Shown here piece after piece: positions 46,012 through 54,729 of a DNA stretch of 64,000 nucleotides (position 1 is the first letter of the stretch; each line of letters begins with the position of its first letter). A program made the translations under genes and the position numbers. The DNA is from Novosphingobium clariflavum. GTDB lineage: Bacteria > Pseudomonadota > Alphaproteobacteria > Sphingomonadales > Sphingomonadaceae. The stretch is taken from the NCBI RefSeq assembly GCF_026420865.1, contig NZ_JAPCWC010000003.1, positions 310,001 to 374,000 of the forward strand, in the 5' to 3' direction. A model generated the notes under the pieces. The model was not told the origin of the DNA, ran no database searches, and was given only the letters and a program-made list of their open reading frames with translations.

Positions 46012-46242
46012 GCCGTCCAGTGCCCGGCCCGGATTGGCCGATGACCGCAAAATGCGTGGCAAGACGGGTGCCTGGTCCGGCCAGCCAGGCCGCTCGGGAT
46101 CACAACCCGGGCCCGTGCGTTTCACCTCTGTGCGCAGCTGTTGGTCAGTCACCCTGCCTTGCTTGACGCACCGGGGCTTTCGCCCCATTTCCAACCCTGA
46201 TTTCGCCGCCCGTTCCTGGGCGCCCCCGAGGGAGAGACCGAA

Positions 46243-46920
46243 TTGCGCATCCTGATCGTCGAGGATGAACCCACGCTCGGCAACCAGCTGAAGACCACGC
46301 TCGAACAGAACGGCTATGCCGTGGACTTGTCGACCGATGGCGAGGACGGGCACTTTCTCGGCTCGACCGAAGAGTACGATGCCGTGATCCTTGACCTCGG
46401 CCTGCCTGAAATCGATGGCCTGACCGTGCTGGGCATGTGGCGCCGCGAGGGACGTACGTTCCCGGTGCTGGTGCTCACCGCCCGCGATTCCTGGTCGGAC
46501 AAGGTGGCCGGGCTCGATGCCGGTGCCGACGATTATCTCGCCAAGCCGTTCCAGACCGAGGAACTGATCGCCCGTCTGCGCGCGCTGATCCGCCGCGCCT
46601 CGGGCAATACGTCCAGTGAACTGACCGCGGGCGACGTGCGTCTCGACACGCGTTCGGGCCGCGTCACGCTGGCCGGCGAACCGGTCAAGATGACCGCCCA
46701 GGAATACAAGCTGCTGTCCTACCTCATGCACCACAAGGGCAAGGTGGTCAGCCGCACCGAATTGATCGAGCATATCTACGATCAGGATTTCGACCGCGAT
46801 TCGAACACGATCGAGGTCTTTGTCACGCGCATCCGCAAGAAGCTGGGCGCCGACGTCATCACCACGATCCGCGGACTTGGCTACAGTCTCGACGACCCGG
46901 CCGAGCCTGGCCGCGGCTGA
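46243..46920 (+). CDS. OmpR/PhoP-type response regulator
   Basis: A 225-residue response regulator. The receiver has the acidic site (LIVEDEP), the phospho-acceptor Asp51 (VILDLGLPEIDG), Thr79 and Lys101 (AKPF). The C-terminal winged helix (about 128-222) has VKMTAQEYKLLSYLMHHKGK, SRTELIEHIYD and NTIEVFVTRIRKKLG. The start is a TTG at 46243, unusual but supported by GAGGGAGAG at 6-nt spacing. No nearby ATG gives a full receiver. It is 7 bp upstream of its kinase gene, so the pair is coupled. Confidence 0.92.
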   Translation: MRILIVEDEPTLGNQLKTTLEQNGYAVDLSTDGEDGHFLGSTEEYDAVILDLGLPEIDGLTVLGMWRREGRTFPVLVLTARDSWSDKVAGLDAGADDYLAKPFQTEELIARLRALIRRASGNTSSELTAGDVRLDTRSGRVTLAGEPVKMTAQEYKLLSYLMHHKGKVVSRTELIEHIYDQDFDRDSNTIEVFVTRIRKKLGADVITTIRGLGYSLDDPAEPGRG

Positions 46921-46927
46921 GGTTTCC

Positions 46928-48343
46928 ATGACGCAAGCGCCGACCAGCGGCGCCGCAGAACCCGCACCCGAAAAGCGCGGGGCGGGTTTTGCGCACGAAC
47001 GGTCGACCGGCTCGCTGGCCCGGCGCATGATGCTGATCGCGGCAGGCTGGATCTCGATCCTCCTGCTGGTGGGCGGACTGGCGCTCGACCATGCGCTGAG
47101 CGGTATCGTCACGCGCAATTTCGACGAGCAACTGGGCTACATGCTCACCGGCATGATCGGGTCGGCCGAGATCGGCCCCGACGGCGAGGTGTTCTTCAAC
47201 CGTCCGCTCGGCGACCAGCGCTTCCTCGAACCGAACTCGGGCCTCTACTGGCAGATTCGCGGCAAGGGGCACGAGGACTTCCCCTCCCGCTCGTTGTGGG
47301 ATCGCAGTCTGGCAGTGCCGGACGACCACTTCGACGCGCAGTTGCACGTCTACGATTCGAACCAGTTCCCCGGTGAGCCGCTGCGCGTGATGGAGCGGTC
47401 CATCATCCTGCCGGGCAGCAATACCAAGTGGATGTTCACGGTGGCGGCGAGCCGTGCCGAGAACAACGAACAGATCAAGATGAACCGCGCGATCCTGCTC
47501 TACAGCTTCGTCGCGCTGGGCTTCGGGCTGCTGCTGATGGCGGGCATGCAGACCTGGTACGGACTGTTCCCGCTTCGCCATATCCGCCGGGCGATCCAGC
47601 GGTTGCGCACGACCGGCTCGGCGCGGGTCAGCGGCCCGCTCCCGCGCGAGGTGGAACCGCTGGTCGAGGAACTGAACGCATTGCTTGCCCATAACGAGCG
47701 GCAGGCGGAAGAGGCGCGCACCCATGCGGGCAATCTCGCCCATGCGCTCAAGACGCCGCTGACGGTCGTGATGAACGCGGCTACCGCCAAGGCGCCCGAT
47801 CTGGCCGACACGGTGATTCGCGAAGCGGCGGTGATGCGCCGCCAGGTCGATCATCACCTTGCGCGGGCGAGGGCGGTGGGCCGGCGTGCGGCGGGGCAGT
47901 CGCGCGCCGACGTCTGGCCAAGCCTCGAGGCGGTCCTTCGCGCGGTCGAGCGGCTCTATGACCAGACCCGGTTCGACCTCGACGGCAATCACGATGCGGT
48001 GGTGGCGCTGGAAAAGCAGGATCTCGAGGAGATTCTGGGTAACCTTATCGAGAACGCGGCCAAGTACGGCGGCAGTAGTGTTTTTGTCACGGTCGATGCC
48101 GTGCGGGATTCGTCTCTTTGCGAAATATGGATCGAGGACGATGGCATGGGCATTCCCGAAGCCGAGAGGATCCGAATCTTCGATCGCGGCGCCCGGCTCG
48201 ACACCGGCAAGCCCGGCACCGGCCTCGGTCTTGCCATCGTGCGCGACGTGGTGGAAATCTACGGCGGCACCGTGATGCTCGATGAAAGCGAGGATCTGGG
48301 CGGCCTGCTGGTCAAGCTGGCGGTGCCGCGCGCCAGCAGCTGA
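46928..48343 (+). CDS. Membrane sensor histidine kinase (PhoQ-like)
   Basis: A 471-residue kinase. Two membrane helices (about 33-58 and 187-213) enclose a periplasmic sensor domain of about 125 residues. A HAMP-like region, then the H-box GNLAHALKTPLTVV (His272), N-box GNLIENAAKYG and DDGMGIPEAERIRIFDRGAR and GTGLGLAIVRDVVEIYGG boxes complete an active kinase. The HALKTPL H-box and overall layout resemble PhoQ-like kinases, so divalent cations or cationic peptides are possible signals, unproven. The gene is directly after the response regulator. Confidence 0.92.
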   Translation: MTQAPTSGAAEPAPEKRGAGFAHERSTGSLARRMMLIAAGWISILLLVGGLALDHALSGIVTRNFDEQLGYMLTGMIGSAEIGPDGEVFFNRPLGDQRFLEPNSGLYWQIRGKGHEDFPSRSLWDRSLAVPDDHFDAQLHVYDSNQFPGEPLRVMERSIILPGSNTKWMFTVAASRAENNEQIKMNRAILLYSFVALGFGLLLMAGMQTWYGLFPLRHIRRAIQRLRTTGSARVSGPLPREVEPLVEELNALLAHNERQAEEARTHAGNLAHALKTPLTVVMNAATAKAPDLADTVIREAAVMRRQVDHHLARARAVGRRAAGQSRADVWPSLEAVLRAVERLYDQTRFDLDGNHDAVVALEKQDLEEILGNLIENAAKYGGSSVFVTVDAVRDSSLCEIWIEDDGMGIPEAERIRIFDRGARLDTGKPGTGLGLAIVRDVVEIYGGTVMLDESEDLGGLLVKLAVPRASS

Positions 48344-48545
48344 CCCGGTCGTTTTTTGGGCCCGGCATTTCTTACCGAGGCGTGGCGGCGGGCCGGCAAG
48401 GCTTCTGCCATAGTGCCCTTCGTGGTACAGCCTGTTCAAAGGTGATCCGAAAGCGGGGGGAAGCGGTGTGCCGCGCCTTGCGGACCCCGGCATTCGTCCC
48501 CATGGCCGGCGCTTCAGATTCGCGACCTAATTCGAGGATACCCCC

Positions 48546-48749
48546 ATGACCGATTCCATCTCCCTGACCCTGTCGCCCGACGAAGTCGAAATGCTCGTTG
48601 ACGCGCTCGAAGCCGATCTTGAAGGCTACGTCGAAGCCGCCAAGGAAGCGCGCGAGGATGGCAACAAGGAAGATCTGGAAACCTTTGCCGAAGCGGCCAC
48701 GCGCATCCAGGGCCTGCTGACCCGTCTGCAGGACCTCGTCGAGGGCTGA
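48546..48749 (+). CDS. Small acidic protein
   Basis: A 67-residue acidic protein (MTDSISLTLSPDEVEMLVDA start) predicted to be almost wholly helical, with repeated Glu/Ala/Asp and LLTRLQDLVEG at the end. There is no signal peptide or membrane helix. GAGGAT upstream of the ATG supports translation. I do not recognise a characterised family. Its position between a two-component system and the chorismate mutase gene gives no functional clue. Confidence 0.65.
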   Translation: MTDSISLTLSPDEVEMLVDALEADLEGYVEAAKEAREDGNKEDLETFAEAATRIQGLLTRLQDLVEG

Positions 48750-48765
48750 AAAGACTGAAAAGGGG

Positions 48766-48797
48766 GAAGGCGGTGCGCCGCCTTCTTCCTTATTTCC
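48766..48797 (+). terminator. Terminator after the small acidic protein gene
   Basis: GAAGGCGG (48766-48773) pairs with CCGCCTTC (48778-48785) across TGCG, then a T/C-rich run (TTCCTTATTT). It lies about 16 bp past the stop codon. Confidence 0.55.
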
Positions 48798-48814
48798 TGC
48801 CGGATGTCAGCGGT

Positions 48815-49114
48815 TCAACCCGCCTTGGCACGCTCGTGATGGCGGATCACTTCGTCGATGATGAAGCGGATGAACTTTTCGCCGAAATCGGGATCGAGGT
48901 GCGCGTCCTCGGCCAGCTTGCGCAGGCGTACGATCTGGCGTTCCTCCCGGCCCGGATCCGAGGCGGGCAGGTTCTTTTCCGCCTTGTACGTGCCCACGGC
49001 CTGGGTGATGCGAAAGCGCTCTGCCAGCATGTGGATCAGCGCGGCGTCGATATTGTCGATGCTGGAGCGGAATGCGGCCAGTACCGGATCGGAGGAGGGC
49101 GTGGTCTCGGTCAT
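48815..49114 (-). CDS. Chorismate mutase, AroQ class
   Basis: A 99-residue all-helical enzyme converting chorismate to prephenate (phenylalanine and tyrosine branch). The helix SSIDNIDAALIHMLAERFRITQAVGTYKAEK near residues 18-50 carries the conserved Arg, and the REERQIVRLRKLAEDAHLD and EKFIRFIIDEVIRHHERAKAG helices match the monofunctional AroQ-type fold. No regulatory domain is attached. The gene is alone on the minus strand between two plus-strand genes. aroQ (dehydratase) is about 14 kb away, so there is no local operon for aromatic synthesis. Confidence 0.88.
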   Translation of the reverse strand: MTETTPSSDPVLAAFRSSIDNIDAALIHMLAERFRITQAVGTYKAEKNLPASDPGREERQIVRLRKLAEDAHLDPDFGEKFIRFIIDEVIRHHERAKAG

Positions 49115-49266
49115 CGGATCGGTCCGCTAGCACGGCTTGCCTGCCGGTTCCAGCCCGCCTGCGGCCTTGGCGGCAATGCCTGTATGCTTCAGCAGTCCCG
49201 AAGTTTGACCGGCCGGTGGCATTGGCTCTTGCCTAAACGCCTGCGAACGCGCAATGCGCCGGAACG

Positions 49267-50283
49267 ATGAGTGCCGATGTCATACCCCTGCGCACGCGCG
49301 GATCGCAACCTTCCCTCGCTCCCATGCTGGCGCTTACCGCGTCCGGCATGAATAGTGTCAATGCGGTCATCCTTGACCGCATGCAGAGCGAGATTCCCCT
49401 CATTCCGGCGCTGGCCGGGCACCTGATCTCGGGCGGCGGCAAGCGTATGCGCCCGATGCTCACGGTCGCCGCGGCGGAGCTGTGCGGCTATCAGGGCACA
49501 CGCCATTACAAGCTGGCGGCAGCGCTTGAGTTCATTCACACCGCCACGCTGCTGCACGACGACGTTGTCGACGGTTCGGACATGCGCCGCGGCAAGGCGG
49601 CTGCCAATATTGTTTTCGGCAATCCGGCCACGGTGCTGGTCGGTGACTTCCTGTTCACCCGCGCCTTCGAGCTGATGGTCGAGGATGGCAGCATCCGCGT
49701 TCTCAAGATCCTATCGCGTGCCAGCTCGATCATCGTCGAGGGTGAGGTCGACCAGCTGACCGCCCAGCGCAAGATCGAGACGAGCGAGGAGCATTACCTC
49801 GGCATCATCGGTTCGAAGACGGCTGCGCTATTCTCGGCCGCCACCCGCATCGCGGCTGCGGTGGCTGAAAAGAGCGATGCGGAGGAGCAGGCGCTCGATA
49901 CCTTCGGTCGCAATCTTGGCATCGCCTTCCAGCTTGTCGACGATGCGATCGATTACGATTCGGAAGCGTCGGAGTCCGGCAAGGACAAGGGTGATGATTT
50001 CCGCGAGGGCAAGATGACCTTGCCGGTGATCCTGGCCTATGCGCGCGGCACTGCCGAGGAGCGCAAGTTCTGGGAGGATGCCATCGCCGGTTTCCGGACC
50101 GAGGACGAGGACCTTGCCCATGCCGTCGAACTGATCAATCGCCACGGCTGCGTCGAGGCGACCCGTGAGCGGGCCCGCCTTTACGGCCAGCGGGCGATTG
50201 ATGCGCTGTCGATTTTCCCGGCTGGCGCCGCGCGCGATGCGATGTGCGAAGCGGTCGAGTTTGCGATCGCGCGCCGTTACTGA
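49267..50283 (+). CDS. Polyprenyl synthetase (octaprenyl/decaprenyl type)
   Basis: A 338-residue trans-isoprenyl diphosphate synthase that makes the side chain of ubiquinone. The first Asp-rich motif is DDVVDGSDMRRG, preceded by GGGKRMRPML. The second is FQLVDDAIDYDS, with KTAALFSAATR between. Length and motif spacing match IspB-like synthases that make C40-C50 chains; which length cannot be told. It is followed by a clear terminator, so it is monocistronic. The start at 49267 is an ATG (MSADVIPLRTRG). Confidence 0.92.
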   Translation: MSADVIPLRTRGSQPSLAPMLALTASGMNSVNAVILDRMQSEIPLIPALAGHLISGGGKRMRPMLTVAAAELCGYQGTRHYKLAAALEFIHTATLLHDDVVDGSDMRRGKAAANIVFGNPATVLVGDFLFTRAFELMVEDGSIRVLKILSRASSIIVEGEVDQLTAQRKIETSEEHYLGIIGSKTAALFSAATRIAAAVAEKSDAEEQALDTFGRNLGIAFQLVDDAIDYDSEASESGKDKGDDFREGKMTLPVILAYARGTAEERKFWEDAIAGFRTEDEDLAHAVELINRHGCVEATRERARLYGQRAIDALSIFPAGAARDAMCEAVEFAIARRY

Positions 50284-50311
50284 AACGACCGCAGCATCGT
50301 TGCACACAATG

Positions 50312-50340
50312 AAAGCGCGCCGGTATCCGGCGCGCTTTTT
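50312..50340 (+). terminator. Terminator after the polyprenyl synthetase gene
   Basis: A perfect 12-bp stem (AAAGCGCGCCGG at 50312-50323 with 50327-50338) has a TAT loop and T5 ending at 50340. Confidence 0.92.
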
Positions 50341-50653
50341 GTTTGCCCGGAACTGTTGATGCGGCAGCCGTGGCGATGCGAAATGTCTCCACGTTGCCTA
50401 GATTTCTCGGTGTATTGGATGAAACAATCAGAATCGTGTCGTGATGGTCGATGTTCTTCCGGCGTTGAGCGACTTATTTGATCTGCATTATCGTTTTGGT
50501 TGAATAAATTGTTCGGATTGTGAAAGTATCGCGAATGGTGCTGCAGGCATGGTGCGATTGGCATCTGTTTTTGCGAACACGTTGTCGGTTTCCTGCGAAG
50601 GCGGCGACTGCTTGCGGATGGCCCTTGACCGTTCCGGCACGAGGAGAACTCAC
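50341..50653. other. Upstream region of the Ntn hydrolase gene, no gene found
   Basis: A 313-bp stretch, AT-richer than its surroundings near 50460-50530, with no supported gene. A weak promoter-like pair (TTGAGC near 50464 and TTATCG 17 bp on) is not convincing. Confidence 0.35.
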
Positions 50654-51754
50654 ATGTTGACCCTGAAATTCGCCAAGGCGCCTTCCGCGAGACACGGTTT
50701 TCGTTTGTGTGCCTCCGTCTTGGCGCTGTCCGCGCTGCTTGCGGTGGGGGGCGCGGCCGAGGCCTGCACCCGTGCGGTCTATCTCGGCCCGAACGGCAAC
50801 GTGATCACCGCAAGGTCAATGGACTGGAAGAGCGATATCCTGTCCAACTTGTGGATCCTGCCGCGCGGGATGGCGCGCAGCGGCGAAGCGGGGCCGAACT
50901 CGGCCAAGTGGACCTCGAAATACGGCAGTGTCGTTGTCAGCGGTTATGACGTCTCGACGACGGACGGAGTCAACGAAAAGGGCCTGGAGGCGAACCTGCT
51001 GTGGCTGGCCGAATCCAAGTACCCGCATTTCGATGGCAAGGGAAAGCCCGGCCTCACGATCGCCGCCTGGGCGCAATATGTGCTCGACAATTTCGCCACC
51101 GTCGATGAAGCGGTGGCCGCGCTGCGGGGTGAGCCTTTCACCATCGTAACGGACAACGTTCCGGGGGAGGACCGGCTGACGACCGTGCACCTTTCGCTCT
51201 CCGATGCGAGCGGCGACAGCGCGATCATCGAGTATATCAACGGCAAGCAGGTCATCCACCACTCGCGCGATTTTCAGGTGATGACGAATTCGCCGACCTT
51301 CGACCAGCAGCTGGCGCTCAATGCCTACTGGAAGCAGATTGGCGGTACGGTGATGCTGCCAGGTACCAATCGGGCGTCGGATCGCTTCACGCGCGCTGCT
51401 TTCTATATCAACGCGATTCCGAAGTCCGAGGATCCGGACAAGGCGCTCGCCGCTGTTTTCAGCGTTATTCGCAATGCCTCGGTGCCATATGGTATCACCA
51501 CGCCAGGCGAGCCGAACATTTCCTCGACCCGTTGGCGCACGGTGTTCGATCACAAGCGTCAGCTTTATTTCTTCGAGTCCGCGCTGACGCCCAACACCTT
51601 CTGGGTCGATCTGAAGAAGATCGATTTTGCGCAGGAGACCGGCAAGGTGAAGCTGCTCGATCTCGGTCCCAATCAGGATCACACCTTTTCGGGAGAGGTG
51701 TCAGGCCAGTTTACCGACCATGCGCCGTTCCGTTTCCTCGGTCTGCCGGGCTGA
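50654..51754 (+). CDS. Periplasmic linear-amide C-N hydrolase (choloylglycine hydrolase family)
   Basis: A 366-residue Ntn hydrolase. A signal peptide (about 1-37) ends AEA, and cleavage would expose the catalytic Cys38 (CTRAVYLG) at the new N-terminus, as required for this fold. The conserved ITARSMDWKSD carries the Arg and Asp partners, and TNSPTFDQQL holds the active-site Asn. NRASDRFTRAA near residue 240 holds another conserved Arg. Family members cleave bile salt amides, penicillin V or N-acyl homoserine lactones. In a free-living sphingomonad the last is a real option. AGGAG lies upstream of the ATG. Confidence 0.9.
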   Translation: MLTLKFAKAPSARHGFRLCASVLALSALLAVGGAAEACTRAVYLGPNGNVITARSMDWKSDILSNLWILPRGMARSGEAGPNSAKWTSKYGSVVVSGYDVSTTDGVNEKGLEANLLWLAESKYPHFDGKGKPGLTIAAWAQYVLDNFATVDEAVAALRGEPFTIVTDNVPGEDRLTTVHLSLSDASGDSAIIEYINGKQVIHHSRDFQVMTNSPTFDQQLALNAYWKQIGGTVMLPGTNRASDRFTRAAFYINAIPKSEDPDKALAAVFSVIRNASVPYGITTPGEPNISSTRWRTVFDHKRQLYFFESALTPNTFWVDLKKIDFAQETGKVKLLDLGPNQDHTFSGEVSGQFTDHAPFRFLGLPG

Positions 51755-51849
51755 GGCTGCGCCAAAAGCGCCACACTTGTGCGCTGCAATGAAATGGCAA
51801 CAATGCTGCAATTGCCGCGCGCCGGTCGTGAGTCTATCCAGTGCCCGCC

Positions 51850-52611
51850 ATGCACCCCGAATCCGAGCTGGCTGCCACGGGCTACCAGCCCGGGTCGCCG
51901 CGCCAGCGCATCGTCTCTTCCGTGCTGTCCGCGGCCATCATTCTGGCTGCGATGCTGCTTGTCATCACCCAGACCGGCCTCGTGCCCGATCTTGTCAAGA
52001 AGACGTCTTCGCTGACGACCTTCGATGTCGTCGATCACGACAAGGAACAGGGCGGCGAAGCGCCTGAAAAGCCCAAGCAGCAACAGGCCAAGCATGTCGA
52101 GCACAAGGCGGCGGTGCCGGTGGTTGCGCCGGACAAGCCGGTGGAGCAGCCTGCCGCTGCGCCGAAGCAGGCTTTCTCGTTCTTGCGTATGTCGAGCAGT
52201 GATTTCGCGGCGGCCGATATCGGCAAGATGAAGGGGCAGTCCTCGGCCTCCGGGGATCAGGCACCGGGTGGCTCGGGCGGCACATATGGGCCGGGCGAAG
52301 GGCCTGGCGGGGTAGTGCTCTACAATGCTGCATGGTTCCGCGAACCGACGGATGCGCAATTGGGTGGCTATCTTCCCGAGCGTCGTCCGGACAGCGGTTG
52401 GGGCGAGATCGCGTGTCAGACCCAGCCGCACTACAAAGTCGACAATTGCCAGATTCTCGGTGAATCACCGCGGGGCTCGGGCTTCGGCCGCGCCGTGCTC
52501 AATGCTGCTTGGCAGTTCCAGGTGCAGCCGCCCCGCGTCAACGGCAAGCCGCAGATCGGTACCTGGGTGCGCATCCATATCTCTTACGGGGTGCGGGGCG
52601 CCTCGATCTGA
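51850..52611 (+). CDS. TonB-like energy transducer
   Basis: A 253-residue protein. One N-terminal membrane helix (about 20-45, IVSSVLSAAIILAAMLLVI) is followed by a Lys/Pro/Gln-rich periplasmic linker (about 60-105). A C-terminal TonB-like domain has ACQTQPHYKVDNCQILGESP, FGRAVLNAAWQFQVQPPRVN and TWVRIHISYGVRG. The two Cys may form a disulfide. ExbB/ExbD genes are not adjacent. The ATG at 51850 was preferred to a GTG at 51841; no strong ribosome binding site is seen for either. It lies 18 bp from the convergent GGDEF-EAL gene. Confidence 0.8.
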   Translation: MHPESELAATGYQPGSPRQRIVSSVLSAAIILAAMLLVITQTGLVPDLVKKTSSLTTFDVVDHDKEQGGEAPEKPKQQQAKHVEHKAAVPVVAPDKPVEQPAAAPKQAFSFLRMSSSDFAAADIGKMKGQSSASGDQAPGGSGGTYGPGEGPGGVVLYNAAWFREPTDAQLGGYLPERRPDSGWGEIACQTQPHYKVDNCQILGESPRGSGFGRAVLNAAWQFQVQPPRVNGKPQIGTWVRIHISYGVRGASI

Positions 52612-52629
52612 TTCGGGTGTTTGCGCCGC

Positions 52630-54582
52630 TCAGGCGGCGTTGAAGGAACTGTGCGCGACGCCGGCATAACGCTCCAACAGTTCCGGCAGCGGCATCGGCA
52701 TGGCCATGTAGTAGCCCTGTGCGAGTGTGAATCCCGCAATGCGTGCGCTGAGCAACTGGTCCTCGGTCTCAATGCCCTCGATCACGCAATCGAGCGAAAG
52801 CGAGCGGGCGAGATTGCGGATCGCCGCGATCAGCCGGCGGCCGCGCGTCTCGTCGAGACGCGGCGCGAAGCTGCGGTCGATCTTCACCATGTCGAGCGGC
52901 AACTGGTGCAATGCGGAAAGGCTGGAGTAGCCGGTGCCGAAATCGTCGAGCGCAATCCGGGCGCCGATCTCGCGCAGGCCTTCGAGCGCTTCGCTGGCAC
53001 TGTCGAATTTCGAGATGAGCGATGTTTCGGTGATTTCGAAGACCAGCCGGTTGGCGGCAATGCCGGATCGTTCGATCAGCGCGATCAGGGCGGCGATCGT
53101 CTCCGCGTCGGAAATGTCCTGGCCTGAAAGGTTGAAGCAGACCGTCATCGGCTGGGGGAGCTGGGCCAGCGCATCGAGCGCCCTGCCGAACAGGGCCAGG
53201 GTCACTTCCCGGGCACGGCCCAGTCGCTCGGCGGTAGCAATCAGCAATTCCGGATTGACCGAACCCAGAGATGCGGAATGCCAGCGGGCGAGACACTCGA
53301 CGCCTATTGGCGTGCGGGTTTCGGTGGCGACGATCGGTTGGAAGACGACCGACAGTTCGCGTGTGAGATCGGCAGTCTGGAGGGCGGCATCGAGGGCTTG
53401 CTCGGTGCGGATCATTTGTTCCAGCTTGCTTGAGAAGCGAACGCATTGGCCGCGCTTTTCGTTCTTGGCGTGATAGAGCGCAAAATCGGCCCTATCGAAC
53501 AGGTCGTGCGCGTTGCGGCCGCTGGCGGGGTAATCGGCAAGGCCTGCCGAACAGCCGACCGAGACCACGATGTCTGCAATGCGGGCCGGGCGGCGGATCT
53601 CGGTGCAAAGCGTCTGGGTGACGGCTTCGGCTGCTTCCAGCGGGCCCTGCACGATGATGCCGAATTCGTCACCGCCGAGGCGCGCCATCACCGCATCGTC
53701 AGGAATGGCGGCCAGGATCCTTTCGCCCAGTACGTGGAGCAGGCGGTCTCCTTGGGCGTGCCCGTAGGTGTCGTTGACCGGCTTGAATCGATCGAGGTCG
53801 ATCAGGCCGACGCAGAACACGTCCTCGCTCCCGGCGTTCGCCAGCAAGGCTTCCAGGCGGGCGAAGAAGTAGCGCCGGTTCGGCAGTCCGGTGAGCGCAT
53901 CAGTCTCGGCCAGCCGGGCGTTTTCCTCGCTCAGCGCCTGGGCCTGACGGCGCTCGTTGGCGAGGGCGTGCTGCGTGTTCTCCAGTGCGATGAACGAATC
54001 ATAGGTATCGCGCAGGATCTTGAGGATCACGATCGCGACCAGTGCGATGTTGATTGCGATCGCGACTTGCACGAAGGGCCCTCTTATCATGCTGTAGCAC
54101 AGGAAAGTGCTGAGCACGGTCACGCAGACGAGGGTCGCCGCGGTGGGTAGGAAGGTCAGGCAGAAGGTGCAGCCAAGCACCGTGACGGCCACGAAGATGG
54201 CGACATGGCCGTGTTCGTAGGGACCGCCATACTGGTCCAGGCATAGCGCCCATGCCACGAAAGCGAGCGCCATGAACACAGCGAGGACGGTGGTGCGCTG
54301 CATGCGGCGCAGGGCGATCTCCGGGTCGAAATCGGCAGGGTTGGGAACCCGCAGCCAGGCGAACATGCGCATTAGGCAGGCTGCGATCAGCACCGAAGGG
54401 ACAATCAGCGTCAGCGAGACCGGCGCGATCGTCCAATGCGTGTAGCCCAGGATGGCGGCGTTGACCGAGAGCAGTCCGTAAAGCGGGGGAATCCTTTCCC
54501 GCAGGCGCAGGAACTGGGCTACCGGCAATGGAAACTGCCCGGCGCGATAGGTCTTGCTGAGAGGGTGAGTAGTTTCGTGCAA
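52630..54582 (-). CDS. Membrane GGDEF-EAL protein (c-di-GMP metabolism)
   Basis: A 650-residue protein. About five to six membrane helices lie in residues 35-190, then a coiled linker (190-225), a GGDEF domain (about 225-385) and an EAL domain (about 400-640). RLGGDEFGII at 301-310 is an intact active site. The I-site RxxD is absent. The EAL signature reads ECL (429-431), but FNLS, EITET, DDFGTGYSS, KIDRSF and EGIET are kept, so phosphodiesterase activity is possible. Which activity dominates cannot be told. The start is a TTG at 54582, with GGAG about 9 nt upstream and no nearby ATG. Confidence 0.92.
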   Translation of the reverse strand: MHETTHPLSKTYRAGQFPLPVAQFLRLRERIPPLYGLLSVNAAILGYTHWTIAPVSLTLIVPSVLIAACLMRMFAWLRVPNPADFDPEIALRRMQRTTVLAVFMALAFVAWALCLDQYGGPYEHGHVAIFVAVTVLGCTFCLTFLPTAATLVCVTVLSTFLCYSMIRGPFVQVAIAINIALVAIVILKILRDTYDSFIALENTQHALANERRQAQALSEENARLAETDALTGLPNRRYFFARLEALLANAGSEDVFCVGLIDLDRFKPVNDTYGHAQGDRLLHVLGERILAAIPDDAVMARLGGDEFGIIVQGPLEAAEAVTQTLCTEIRRPARIADIVVSVGCSAGLADYPASGRNAHDLFDRADFALYHAKNEKRGQCVRFSSKLEQMIRTEQALDAALQTADLTRELSVVFQPIVATETRTPIGVECLARWHSASLGSVNPELLIATAERLGRAREVTLALFGRALDALAQLPQPMTVCFNLSGQDISDAETIAALIALIERSGIAANRLVFEITETSLISKFDSASEALEGLREIGARIALDDFGTGYSSLSALHQLPLDMVKIDRSFAPRLDETRGRRLIAAIRNLARSLSLDCVIEGIETEDQLLSARIAGFTLAQGYYMAMPMPLPELLERYAGVAHSSFNAA

Positions 54583-54729
54583 GGTCCTGAACTCCGGAAC
54601 CTGACATAGCCTGCAATTCTTGAAGAAGAATGGATGGTGCTACGAACTGCATCCGTTCTGGAGTGAACTTGCGGATCGCGGCGAAATTCATCTTAGGCGA
54701 ATTTCCAAAGCGCCTCTAAGGAGCCCCGC

